Program-made: the position numbers and the translations under genes
In this document: one piece after another, positions 16,530 to 24,549 of the stretch
Position numbering within the stretch: position 1 is the stretch's first letter
Layout: every line of letters begins with the position of its first letter
Notes under the pieces: generated by a model
Databases searched by the model: none
The model's input: only the letters and a program-made list of their open reading frames with translations
What the model was told of the DNA's origin: nothing
Assembly (NCBI RefSeq): GCF_036014015.1
Contig: NZ_CP107905.1
Location: 10,044,001-10,108,000 of the forward strand
DNA from: Streptomyces sp. NBC_00457
GTDB lineage: Bacteria; Actinomycetota; Actinomycetes; Streptomycetales; Streptomycetaceae
DNA length: 64,000 nucleotides
Reading direction: 5' to 3'

Positions 16530-17309
16530 TCAGGTCTGACACCGCGGGCACCAGACCGTACGGCGTCCCGCGCTGCGACTCGAACGCAGGGGATCGCCGC
16601 AGCGGGGGCATCTCGGCTCGCTGTCGTCCCGGCGCCCGGTCAGCCAGGAGCGGCGTGGCGGCACCCGCCCGTCGCGCACGGATGTCGTCAGGACACGACC
16701 CATCGCCGCGTGGATGCGCCGCAGTGTCTTCTCGTCCAGATTCCGCGCCGGATGTCGCGGGGCGACGCGAGCCCGCCAGAGGATCTCGTCGCACAGGAGG
16801 TTTCCGAGACCCGCGATGACGGACTGGTCCATCAGCGCACTCTTGACGGCACCCCGCCGCTCCGACAGCAGTTCCAGAAACTCTTCTCGGCTCACGGCCC
16901 GGGCGTCCGGGCCCAGACCGTCGAGAATTCGGTTCACGGCGGCTTCGTCGGCCAACTGCACGCCCTGCAGCTTGCGTTGATCGCGATAGCAGAGGTTCCG
17001 GGTACCGTCGAGTGTCAGGACGAGGCGGTCATGCGCCTCGATCGGTTCGTCCTGGTCACAGCACCGCAGTGATCCCGTCATTCCGAAATGAAAGACAAGG
17101 GTCGGGTCACCGTCGGTGGGGACAAACAGCCACTTTCCGTGCCGCCACGCCTTCCCGAGACGCTTCCCCGTCACTTCCTTCCGGAGTCGTTTCTCGGTGA
17201 CACCCCGTAGGACTCCGGCGTCCCGCACCTCGATGTCCGTGACGGACCGGCGACTCCCGCAATCGAGCAGGACCCGGCGGAATCCTTCGACATCCGGGAG
17301 TTCGGGCAC
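16530..17309 (-). CDS. Fpg/Nei-family DNA glycosylase/AP lyase
   Basis: 259 residues. It begins MPELPDVEG, giving the catalytic Pro2 and Glu3 of the Fpg/Nei family, with the conserved Lys in WRHGKWLF. The helix-two-turn-helix reads SALMDQSVIAGLGNLLCDEILW, and a C-terminal zinc finger is formed by CPRCGDPL and CPRC at the end. It excises oxidised bases from DNA and cleaves the resulting abasic site. GMTGSLRCC and YRDQRKL are family motifs; the sequence is closer to actinobacterial Nei/Fpg-like paralogues than to classical MutM. Its upstream neighbour is a divergent MarR regulator followed by a peroxiredoxin, consistent with an oxidative-damage theme. Confidence 0.92.
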   Translation of the reverse strand: MPELPDVEGFRRVLLDCGSRRSVTDIEVRDAGVLRGVTEKRLRKEVTGKRLGKAWRHGKWLFVPTDGDPTLVFHFGMTGSLRCCDQDEPIEAHDRLVLTLDGTRNLCYRDQRKLQGVQLADEAAVNRILDGLGPDARAVSREEFLELLSERRGAVKSALMDQSVIAGLGNLLCDEILWRARVAPRHPARNLDEKTLRRIHAAMGRVLTTSVRDGRVPPRRSWLTGRRDDSEPRCPRCGDPLRSSRSAGRRTVWCPRCQT

Positions 17310-17391
17310 GACTCTTCTCCGGCTTTCCGTGGCGTACTGACGACGCTACCGCCCGCGATGCATACGCGCCCTCGCACGGGCCGTAGATTAG

Positions 17392-17404
17392 TTGAGTTAC
17401 GCAA
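17392..17404. promoter_or_regulatory. Palindromic MarR operator before the intact MarR gene
   Basis: TTGAGTTACGCAA (TTGnGTnACnCAA) is a near-perfect 13-bp dyad overlapping a possible -35. TAAAGT at 17413-17418 is a candidate -10, only 7 bases before the ATG at 17426. The matching element at 1173-1185 precedes the broken paralogue, so this is a good candidate for autoregulation. Binding is inferred. Confidence 0.6.
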
Positions 17405-17425
17405 CAAGATGGTAAAGTGGCTCGT

Positions 17426-17947
17426 ATGCCCACACCACAGCTGCCTGATGCCCCCGCGTCCCCGGAAGTGATCGAGATCGAGCGGGCGCTCACCCGCATC
17501 ACTTACCTGAGCACGCGCGCCCGGCAGCACGACCGGCTGATGGCCCTGGCCGGCGTGCCGCTGGACCGGGCCGCCGTGGCGCTGCTGCGCCAGATCGCCG
17601 ACTCGGAGCCGCTGCGTCCCGGGGAGCTGGCCACCCGGCTGGGCGTGGAGGCCTCGCACATCACCCGCACCGTGCAGCAACTGCAGAAGGCCGGTTACGT
17701 CACCCGCGTCCCGGACCCCGACGACCGCCGCGCTCAGCGCATCCAGCTCACCGACGCCGGGCGCCGGGCCATCGACAAAATCCGCGACGCGGGCGCCCGC
17801 GGCATGCAACTCGCCCTCGGCGACTGGCCTCCGGAGGAACTGCGCCAGCTCGCCACCCTCTTCCACCGCATGGTCGACGACTTCCTGTCGTACGCCATCG
17901 ACGACGAGCCGGAACCCGAGGCAGCGACACCGGCGGGCACCGCCTGA
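17426..17947 (+). CDS. MarR-family transcriptional regulator
   Basis: 173 residues. A winged-helix domain spans about 45-120: RAAVALLRQIADSEPL, ELATRLGVEASHITRTVQQL and the wing VPDPDDRRAQRIQLTDAG. The N- and C-terminal helices form the dimer interface. The C-terminus ends in an acidic, Pro-rich tail (EPEPEAATPAGTA). ATG 17426 was preferred to GTG 17417 because the promoter and palindrome place it as a possibly leaderless start. MarR proteins sense phenolics or oxidants and repress nearby genes; the peroxiredoxin gene 64 bases downstream and its own promoter are the likely targets. It is the intact paralogue of the pseudogene at 1208. Confidence 0.9.
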   Translation: MPTPQLPDAPASPEVIEIERALTRITYLSTRARQHDRLMALAGVPLDRAAVALLRQIADSEPLRPGELATRLGVEASHITRTVQQLQKAGYVTRVPDPDDRRAQRIQLTDAGRRAIDKIRDAGARGMQLALGDWPPEELRQLATLFHRMVDDFLSYAIDDEPEPEAATPAGTA

Positions 17948-18011
17948 ACTACGCCTGGGCGACCGCGCTACGCTCCAGTGATCGCGGGCAGGAATCACAG
18001 AGGGGCACACA

Positions 18012-18479
18012 GTGAGCGGACGTATAGGGGTCGGGGACAAGGTCGAGGACTTCGAGCTGGCGGACGAGACCGGCACTCGCCGTCGCCTGTCCGAACTGCT
18101 CACCGAGGGACCCGTGGTGCTGTTCTTCTACCCTGCGGCAATGACGGCCGGCTGCACCGCCGAGGCCTGCCACTTCCGGGACCTGGCCGCCGAGTTCGCC
18201 GCTGTCGGCGCCCGCCCGGTCGGGATCAGCGGGGACTCCGTCGAGCGCCAGCAGGAGTTCGCCGAGCGGCACACCCTGGGCATGCCGCTGCTGTCCGACG
18301 TCGACGGGACGGTCCGGGAACAGTTCGGTGTGAAGCGCGGCTTCTCCATGGCGCCCACCAAGCGCGTCACCTATGTCATCGCCGAGGACCGCACCGTCCT
18401 GGAGGCCGTCCACAGCGAACTGCGCATGAACACCCACGCCGACCGCGCCCTCGCTGCGCTGCGCGACCACCGGAAGTGA
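18012..18479 (+). CDS. Peroxiredoxin (BCP/PrxQ type)
   Basis: 155 residues from GTG 18012. The thioredoxin fold carries VVLFFYPAAMTAGCTAEACH: the peroxidatic Cys is in AGCTAE, with a second Cys five residues later (the PrxQ/BCP atypical 2-Cys spacing). VGISGDSVERQQEFAERH and LLSDVDGTVREQFGV are conserved. It reduces hydroperoxides using thioredoxin or a similar donor, in the cytosol. The upstream MarR gene in the same direction is the likely regulator. The N-terminal SGRIGVGDKVEDFEL is the usual start of the family, so the GTG start is well supported. Confidence 0.93.
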   Translation: MSGRIGVGDKVEDFELADETGTRRRLSELLTEGPVVLFFYPAAMTAGCTAEACHFRDLAAEFAAVGARPVGISGDSVERQQEFAERHTLGMPLLSDVDGTVREQFGVKRGFSMAPTKRVTYVIAEDRTVLEAVHSELRMNTHADRALAALRDHRK

Positions 18480-18546
18480 CCTCGAACCGGCACGGGGGCG
18501 CCGGTGCCGGTTGATACGGCCCCACAAGAGGGCCATTCTGGACGAT

Positions 18547-20883
18547 ATGGAGCACGCCTCCGCCACGGTGATCATCGATTCCTCGGGTGTCGTCACGGGG
18601 TGGAGCGAAGGCGCCCGGAAGCTGACCGGATACGCGGCCGAGGAGGTCGTGGGACGGGCGGCACGCGATCTGCTCGCCGAGGACCCGTCGCCTCAGACCC
18701 GGGCCGCGCTGTCCGGCCCCGTCGTCCTGCGGCACCGTGACGGCTCCACCGTGGCGCTCCCCGTGCAGGCGACCGCCGTGCTGGGCCCGGACGGCGCACC
18801 CGGCGGACATGTGATCACCGCCCGGCCCGGCGGCCCCGAACCCACCCTCGCGGGACAGGCCTTCCAGCAGGCATCGATGTCCATGTCGGTCTTCGACACC
18901 CGGCAGCGCTATCTGCGCCTCAACGACACGGCCTGCCGGATCATGGGCGTGCCGGAGGAGGTGCTCCTGGGCAGGCCCTTCCTGGAGACCGTGGAGGACG
19001 CCGAGCACAGCCACGGCTTCCAGAGCAATCTGCGCCGCGTCGCCGAGACGGGCCAACCGGTCCACTACGAGAGCTTCACCAGCGCGCCCGCCCTCAACCG
19101 GGAACACGCCTGGAACATCGAGATGTGGCCCGTGCGGGACGACTCCGGTGACGTCACCGGAGTCGCGCTGGCCGCCCTCGACAGCACCGGGCAGTACTGG
19201 GCCCGGCAGCGACTGGCCCTGCTCAACGAGGCGGCGGCCGCCATCGGCACCACCCTGGACGTGGTGCGCACCGCGGAAGAGCTCGTGGAACTCCTGGTCC
19301 CGCGCTACGCCGACTTCGCCAGCGTCGACCTGCTCGACTGGGTCCTCGGGGCGGACGAGGCCCCGACGGCACTGGACCAGGAGATCGTCCTGCGCCGCGT
19401 CGCCCACGGCTCCCGTACCGAAGGCACTCCGGAGGCGGCCGTGCACCTGGGCGACACGGAGATCTACCCCGGATACTCGCCGCCCGCCCGGGCCCTGCGG
19501 GAGGGGCGGGCCGTCCTCGGCCAGGCGGGCGAGCCGGACTTCATGCGCTGGGTCGCCGAACGCAACGCGCGGGCCCCGGCGGGCCGCCCACACCGCAAGG
19601 GCGTCCACTCGATGCTCGCCGTGCCGCTGCGGGCCCGCGGCACCACGCTCGGCGTCGCGGTGGCCGTCCGTATCGCCAATCCCGACGACTACGACGCGGA
19701 CGATGCCGCCGTCGCCGAGGAACTCGCCAGCCGGGCCGCCGTCTGCGTCGACAACGCCCGCCGCTTCGCCCGCGAACGCACCACCGCGCTGGCCCTCCAG
19801 CACAGCCTGCTCCCACGAGCACTGCCCGGACAGGCGGTGGTCGAGGTGGCCCACCGCTATCTGCCCTCCGGCTCCCTCGCCGGCATCGGCGGCGACTGGT
19901 TCGACGTGATCCCGCTGTCCGGCAGCCGGGTCGCCCTGGTCGTCGGCGACGTCGTCGGGCACGGCATCCCGTCGTCGGCGACCATGGGCCGCCTCTGCAC
20001 GGCCGTCCGCACCCTCGCCGACGTGGACCTGCCGCCGGACGAACTCCTCACCCACCTCGACGACCTGGTCACCCACCTGGCGTCCGACGACCGCGACGAA
20101 GAGGCCGCCGAACTCGGCGCCACCTGCCTGTACTCCGTCTACGACCCCGTCACCCGCCACCTCACCATGGCCGCCGCCGGACACCCCCCGCCCGTCGTGG
20201 TCCTCCCCGACGGCACCACGCGGCTGGTCGAGATCAACGCCGGGCCCCCGCTCGGCGTCGGCGGGCTGCCCTTCGAGTCGGTGGAGCTGGAACTCCCCGA
20301 GGGAGCCGTCCTGGCCCTCTACACCGACGGTCTCATCGAGGACCGGGACCGCGACGTCGACCACGCCACGTCCGAGCTGTGCCGGGCGCTGGCCGCCCGC
20401 ACCGACACCCTGGACGCCCTGTGCGACACGGTGCTGAAGGCCGTACTGCCGGAAGAGCCCAGCGACGACGTTGCCCTCCTGCTCGCCCGTACCCGGGCGC
20501 TGGGCGCGGACCGGGTCGCCACCTGGGACGTGCCCCCGGACCCCGCGCACGTGGCCGTCACCCGGCAGGAGGCCACCGAGCAACTGGCCGCGTGGGGGCT
20601 GGACGAGGCCGCCTTCGTCACCGAACTCGTCGTCAGCGAACTCGTCACCAACGCCATCCGCTACGGCGAACCGCCCATCCGGCTACGGCTGATCCGCGAC
20701 CGCAGCCTCATCTGCGAGGTCTCCGACGGCAGTTCCACCTCACCGCATCTGCGCCGGGCACACGCCTACGACGAGGGCGGGCGCGGCCTCCTCCTGGTCG
20801 CTCAGCTCACCCAGCGGTGGGGCAGCCGGCAGACGGTCAACGGCAAGACCATCTGGGCCGAACAGCCCCTGCCACCGGTCTGA
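18547..20883 (+). CDS. PAS-PAS-GAF-SpoIIE phosphatase with C-terminal HATPase (anti-sigma kinase-like) domain
   Basis: 778 residues from ATG 18547 (a TTG at 18511 is possible). Domains in order: PAS (about 1-95), PAS (about 105-220: MSVFDTRQRYLRLNDTACRI), GAF (about 225-405), PP2C-type SpoIIE phosphatase (about 415-635: GGDWFDVI, GDVVGHGIPSSATM, LYTDGLIEDRD) and an HATPase_c domain (about 660-778: VVSELVTNAIRYGEPP, GGRGLLLVAQLTQRW). The phosphatase probably dephosphorylates an anti-anti-sigma factor, and the HATPase end resembles RsbW-like kinases, so one protein may hold both activities of a sigma-factor switch. It is cytosolic, with ligand sensing by PAS/GAF. It directly abuts the convergent cupin gene. 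Confidence 0.93.
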   Translation: MEHASATVIIDSSGVVTGWSEGARKLTGYAAEEVVGRAARDLLAEDPSPQTRAALSGPVVLRHRDGSTVALPVQATAVLGPDGAPGGHVITARPGGPEPTLAGQAFQQASMSMSVFDTRQRYLRLNDTACRIMGVPEEVLLGRPFLETVEDAEHSHGFQSNLRRVAETGQPVHYESFTSAPALNREHAWNIEMWPVRDDSGDVTGVALAALDSTGQYWARQRLALLNEAAAAIGTTLDVVRTAEELVELLVPRYADFASVDLLDWVLGADEAPTALDQEIVLRRVAHGSRTEGTPEAAVHLGDTEIYPGYSPPARALREGRAVLGQAGEPDFMRWVAERNARAPAGRPHRKGVHSMLAVPLRARGTTLGVAVAVRIANPDDYDADDAAVAEELASRAAVCVDNARRFARERTTALALQHSLLPRALPGQAVVEVAHRYLPSGSLAGIGGDWFDVIPLSGSRVALVVGDVVGHGIPSSATMGRLCTAVRTLADVDLPPDELLTHLDDLVTHLASDDRDEEAAELGATCLYSVYDPVTRHLTMAAAGHPPPVVVLPDGTTRLVEINAGPPLGVGGLPFESVELELPEGAVLALYTDGLIEDRDRDVDHATSELCRALAARTDTLDALCDTVLKAVLPEEPSDDVALLLARTRALGADRVATWDVPPDPAHVAVTRQEATEQLAAWGLDEAAFVTELVVSELVTNAIRYGEPPIRLRLIRDRSLICEVSDGSSTSPHLRRAHAYDEGGRGLLLVAQLTQRWGSRQTVNGKTIWAEQPLPPV

Positions 20884-21318
20884 TCACTCGAACGGGCAGC
20901 CCGGATTCGCCGCGTCCTGCGAGAACGGCGCCCCGTGCGGCAGGACGTACAGCACATCGAGGACGACCGCCGTGTCGCCCAGATTGCGGCCGATGTGGAC
21001 GTTGCCCGCTCCGGCCGGTTCCTGAATGGTGCTGCCCTTCGGATACACGCCGTCGGACGCGCAGGTGGAGTCGTGGTGGCTGAGCGTGCCCTGCTGCACG
21101 ACGGCGTACAGCGGACCGTCGTGGTAGTGCCAACCGGTCGCCTGCCCGGGCGGGATGGTGATCTCTCGCAGGATGTAGTCGGTGCCGCCGACCGTGGTCC
21201 GGGCGATCACCGTTCCGGTGACCCCCGGACCGGGCGGGGTCGCCACAGCGGTGCCACAGATCGCGAAAGTGGCGGCTGCGACCGCCCCGGTTATGGCGGT
21301 ACGGAGGAACATGCGCAT
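20884..21318 (-). CDS. Secreted cupin-domain protein
   Basis: 144 residues. Residues 1-27 form a signal peptide (FLRTAITGAVAAATFAICG, cleavage near TAVA-TPP). The cupin barrel contains ILREITIPPGQATGWHYHDG, with the His-x-His metal motif, then LYAVVQQGTLSHHDS and HIGRNLGDTAVVLDVLYVLP. Two cysteines (STCASDG and GCPFE) could form a disulfide outside the cell. ATG 21318 has GGGAGG 8 bases upstream. Ligand and activity are unknown; single-domain secreted cupins are common in Streptomyces. Its stop directly abuts the stop of the convergent SpoIIE-type gene. Confidence 0.85.
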   Translation of the reverse strand: MRMFLRTAITGAVAAATFAICGTAVATPPGPGVTGTVIARTTVGGTDYILREITIPPGQATGWHYHDGPLYAVVQQGTLSHHDSTCASDGVYPKGSTIQEPAGAGNVHIGRNLGDTAVVLDVLYVLPHGAPFSQDAANPGCPFE

Positions 21319-21416
21319 GGGAACGGCCTCCCGGCGTGAGCGGACGATCGACGACGTGCCGCTGTGAACATAGAGGCGCGGAAGGCCAGTTGGGGGCAGA
21401 ATCCGGTGACGGGCAC

Positions 21417-22247
21417 TCAGAACTCCTCGTGCACCTCGGGGTCCCCGCCCAGACGCCGGTGCGCGCGGTCGGCGAGCGCCTCCAGCTGCGCGGCATCGAG
21501 TTCGAAGCCGAAGACGTCGAGGTTCTCCCGCTGCCGCCCGGGGCTGGCCGACTTCGGGATGGGCAGCGCGCCCAGCTGTGTGTGCCAGCGCAGCACGACC
21601 TGGCCCGGCGTCACCCCGTGCGCCTCGGCGAGGCCGATGACGGCGGGATCGTCCAGCAGGTCGGAGCCACGGCCCAGCGGGCTCCAGCTCTCGGTGACGA
21701 TGCCCTTGCCGGCGTGGAAGGCCCGCAGGTCCTCCTGCGGGAACAGCGGGTGCAGCTCGATCTGGTTCACGGCCGGCAGGACCCCGGTCTCCTTCTCCAG
21801 CCGTTCGATGTGCTCGGCCGTGAAGTTGGAGACCCCGATCGACCGCACGAGGCCGTCCTCGCGGAGTTTGATCATGGCCTTCCAGGAGTCGACGTACTTG
21901 TCGACGCGGGGGAGTGGCCAGTGGATGAGATACAGGTCGACGTAGTCCAGGCCGAGCCGGCCGCGGGACTCCTCGAAGGAGGCGAGGGTCTCCTCGTAGC
22001 CGTGGTGCCGCCCCGGAAGCTTCGTGGTCACCACGACTTCCTCACGGGGTACGCCGCTGTTCGCGACGCCCCGGCCGACTCCGGTCTCGTTGCGGTAGTT
22101 CGTCGCCGTGTCGACGAGCCGGTAGCCCATCTCCAGCGCGGCGCCGACCGCCTGCTCGGCCTGTGCGTCGTTCATCGGCCAGGTGCCCAGGCCGATGGCG
22201 GGGATCTGCGTACCGTCGTTGAGCGTGTGTGCCGGGATGCTGAGCAC
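21417..22247 (-). CDS. Aldo/keto reductase (AKR5-like)
   Basis: 276 residues from GTG 22247, which has GGAAGG upstream; the open frame continues far beyond to 23138 but without homology. The catalytic tetrad is visible: Asp and Tyr in LVDTATNYRNE, Lys in VVTTKLPG, His in LYLIHWPLP. The NADPH site has VRSIGVSNF and IPKSASPGRQRENLDVF. The 2,5-didehydrogluconate reductase-like group includes xenobiotic and sugar carbonyl reductases; the real substrate is unknown. The gene is cytosolic and stands alone between the cupin and the divergent TnpB-like gene. Confidence 0.92.
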   Translation of the reverse strand: MLSIPAHTLNDGTQIPAIGLGTWPMNDAQAEQAVGAALEMGYRLVDTATNYRNETGVGRGVANSGVPREEVVVTTKLPGRHHGYEETLASFEESRGRLGLDYVDLYLIHWPLPRVDKYVDSWKAMIKLREDGLVRSIGVSNFTAEHIERLEKETGVLPAVNQIELHPLFPQEDLRAFHAGKGIVTESWSPLGRGSDLLDDPAVIGLAEAHGVTPGQVVLRWHTQLGALPIPKSASPGRQRENLDVFGFELDAAQLEALADRAHRRLGGDPEVHEEF

Positions 22248-22416
22248 GGTCGGACCTTCCCGTTGACTGTGTCGTCCAGCCAGTATGGGAGTTTCCGTCG
22301 GTGCAGGCAGGGCCGATGCCGTCCGGGGACCGGAGCGCTCGTGTGTTTCCGTTCGCAGCCGTAGCGATGCGCCGTTCGTCGGTGTCGTGCAGTGTGTCCG
22401 GTCCGGGTTCGCATCT

Positions 22417-22437
22417 GAATGCGTAGTTCGAATGCGT
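22417..22437. repeat. Direct repeat GAATGCGT upstream of the TnpB-like gene
   Basis: GAATGCGT occurs at 22417-22424 and again at 22430-22437, 13 bases apart start to start. It lies about 60 bases before the GTG at 22495. It may be a regulator site or mark the left end of a mobile unit; there is no direct evidence for either. Confidence 0.4.
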
Positions 22438-22494
22438 GACCTTTTCGCGGGGGTGTCGTTGATCGGATGACAGCACCACGGGCGGGAAGGGGGG

Positions 22495-24510
22495 GTGCCG
22501 GTGACGCGGAAGGTGCCGCTAAGCGAGGGCGAAATGGCCCGGACCGCCTGTGCTCGTGGTCTACTGCGCTCGGGCGTGGTGGAGAATACGGGCGAGGTGC
22601 TGTCGGCCGCGGTGCTGGCACGGCGGGTCGGCTGGGCCGCCGATCTGGTGTCGGGGATGGCCGCCGACCTGCTGGCCGAGCACTGGAACGCCGCTGATGT
22701 GGACGTCCTGGCCTCGGGCGCGGACGCGAGCGGGCGGAAGTTGCCGTCGAGCGCGTGGATGGCGCTGCGCCGACTGGGCTGGACGGCCGCTCCGGCCGGG
22801 GGTGTGAGGGTCAATGACCGGATCGTGCGCATGGCCCAGGAGCAGGCCGGGCGTGCTCTGCGCTCGGCCAACTGGCGGGCCGAACTGACGTCCGCAGTCC
22901 TTGAGACGTGGCCGGGCGATCCGGGCAAGCGCACACCTGAGGAGTGGGACCAGGTGCGGATGGCAATCCCCGGGGGTCGGGATCTCCCTTCGGTCGTGAT
23001 CCGCTCCCGCACCCGGCAGATCGATGCCTTCGTCGCGATGAACGGCCGTGTGCCTGCTGATGTGTTCGAGCTGGAGGCCCCGCCCCGGGCAGCGCGGATG
23101 CTGCTGCTGTCGGCGTGTGACAGCCAGCAGGCCGCCATCGAACGCGGCGAGGGCGATCCGCAGCGCGCGCTGCTGCGCTTGCAGCTGCCTACCCGATCCG
23201 ACCCGTGCTCCTACCAGGACTGGACGTGGGTTGCTTGTCCCGTCCCGCTGCCTCCTACGGTCCCGCCTAGCGCGGTGCTGCACTTGCCCACCCTGCGCAT
23301 CACGGGCGGGAAAGTTCGCGCCGATCTCGCCTACACCCACGCCGTCCCCAGGACCAGCCGTACCGGCCACACCGTGGCCCTCGGCGTGGACTGGGGCCTG
23401 AACACCCTGCTGTCCGCGGGCGCTGCCCGACTCCATGACGACGGACACATCACCCAGCTCGGGGCTGGTGCCCAGTTCCGGGCTGCCGGGATCCTCACCA
23501 AACAACACCGCCTCCGGCGCCTCTCGGAACACCTTCACACCAAAGCCGACCACCTTGAGCGGCTCATTGACGCTGACGGGCAGCACGAACTGTCCGGCAG
23601 ACACGAGGTGTTGCGGGACGAGATCCGCTTCGTGTCGGACCGCAGGTCGAACCTCAACGCCGCCCTCGCCCGGGCCGCCGCCCGCTGGAGCGTGGACCAG
23701 GCCATCGCCGCCCACGCCACGGTGATCTACCTGGAAGACCTGCGGTCGATGGAAGCGGGGGGCATGGGCCGCACCCACAACACCCGCATGTCCCACACGG
23801 TGCGCGGGCAGATCGCCGACCGTATCCGGCACCTGGCCGCCGAGGCAGGTATCGCCGTCGTCACAGTCCCGCCCCGCAACACCTCCAGGCACTGCCCCCA
23901 GTGCCTCACCCCACTGCGGCACCGCAAAGCCCCCGACCGCCCCACCGCACGAGGCTGGAAATGGGCTATCTGCCCCGACCGCGCCAGATGCGGCTGGCAG
24001 GGCGACCGTGACCACGGCGCCTGGCAGCGCATCGCCGCACGCGGCCTCACCCACCAGGCCAAGACGGTCACCGACCGGGCCACCGGGCAGATGGTGATCC
24101 GCGCAGTTGTGGACAAGCTCGAAACGACCGCGGTCATCACCCCAACCACCGAGATCAGCCGGGCCGACCGGTCCAAGACTGGCCCCACCCGGCGCCGAAC
24201 CACACGCCCCGCGCCCAGGCGACGCAGGGTACCCTCCCCCACCGGCCCCTCGGGTTCGGCGGGCAAGCGTCCGGAGGGACACGCATCAACGGGCCGGAAG
24301 ACACTGCCCCGCGCAGCCCACCGGCACCAGGGCGTGGCGACGATCAGCACACCCTCCCCCAGCCTCCGTCCCGGGGGACCCCCATCCAGCCGACACCGGC
24401 CGCGAGGAGCAGCATTGGGCGCGGGCTTCCATCTGCACGCCCACGCCACCCCTCCACGATGGGCAGATCCCATGCGAGACGCCATGTCTGGCATGGGGTC
24501 ACTAAGCTGA
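22495..24510 (+). CDS. Long TnpB/Cas12-type RuvC nuclease (OrfB family), no transposase partner
   Basis: 671 residues; most TnpB proteins have about 350-450. The three RuvC acidic residues appear intact: Asp299 in ALGVDWGLN, Glu414 in VIYLEDLRS, and Asp506 in GDRDHGAWQRI. A zinc ribbon precedes the last motif (SRHCPQC and CPDRARCGW). The first about 290 residues would be the nucleic acid-binding WED/REC part, with little recognisable sequence. The last about 110 residues are Arg/Pro-rich and low complexity, and may be translated through an overlapping guide-RNA region. By analogy with TnpB it would be an RNA-guided DNA nuclease. No TnpA or serine recombinase is adjacent. The start is uncertain: GTG 22495 or GTG 22501 after GGGAAGG. 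It sits between an aldo/keto reductase and a LacI gene. Confidence 0.85.
   Translation: MPVTRKVPLSEGEMARTACARGLLRSGVVENTGEVLSAAVLARRVGWAADLVSGMAADLLAEHWNAADVDVLASGADASGRKLPSSAWMALRRLGWTAAPAGGVRVNDRIVRMAQEQAGRALRSANWRAELTSAVLETWPGDPGKRTPEEWDQVRMAIPGGRDLPSVVIRSRTRQIDAFVAMNGRVPADVFELEAPPRAARMLLLSACDSQQAAIERGEGDPQRALLRLQLPTRSDPCSYQDWTWVACPVPLPPTVPPSAVLHLPTLRITGGKVRADLAYTHAVPRTSRTGHTVALGVDWGLNTLLSAGAARLHDDGHITQLGAGAQFRAAGILTKQHRLRRLSEHLHTKADHLERLIDADGQHELSGRHEVLRDEIRFVSDRRSNLNAALARAAARWSVDQAIAAHATVIYLEDLRSMEAGGMGRTHNTRMSHTVRGQIADRIRHLAAEAGIAVVTVPPRNTSRHCPQCLTPLRHRKAPDRPTARGWKWAICPDRARCGWQGDRDHGAWQRIAARGLTHQAKTVTDRATGQMVIRAVVDKLETTAVITPTTEISRADRSKTGPTRRRTTRPAPRRRRVPSPTGPSGSAGKRPEGHASTGRKTLPRAAHRHQGVATISTPSPSLRPGGPPSSRHRPRGAALGAGFHLHAHATPPRWADPMRDAMSGMGSLS
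24466..24500 (+). ncRNA. 35-nt hairpin at the 3' end of the TnpB-like gene, candidate guide-RNA scaffold end
   Basis: GATCCCATGC (24466-24475) pairs with GCATGGGGTC (24491-24500) with one G-U pair; inside, AGAC (24477-24480) pairs with GTCT (24486-24489) around a 5-base loop GCCAT, with a single G opposite G. It ends 8 bases before the TGA stop (24508-24510). There is no U-tract after it, so a simple intrinsic terminator is less likely. TnpB guide RNAs typically come from the 3' end of the gene, so this is a candidate for the scaffold end; the guide would be the sequence after it. Confidence 0.4.
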
Positions 24511-24549
24511 TCAGAGACGCTGAGGAGTGATCAACCGGACGGGTGGGGG

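Noticed and set aside
18376..20583. Very long minus-strand open frame opposite the SpoIIE-type phosphatase gene
   Set aside because: It is the reverse-strand shadow of a well-supported PAS-GAF-SpoIIE-HATPase gene; the translation lacks domains and is Gly/Val/Gln-rich as expected for GC-rich antisense.
22248..23138. Extension of the aldo/keto reductase frame beyond its GTG start
   Set aside because: The extension reads antisense to the TnpB-like gene; the GTG at 22247 has a ribosome-binding site and the family's normal N-terminus.
24501..24549. Possible transposon right end (TGATCA motifs) after the TnpB-like gene
   Set aside because: TGATCAG and TGATCAA recur, but no matching left end or target duplication is visible in this single sequence.
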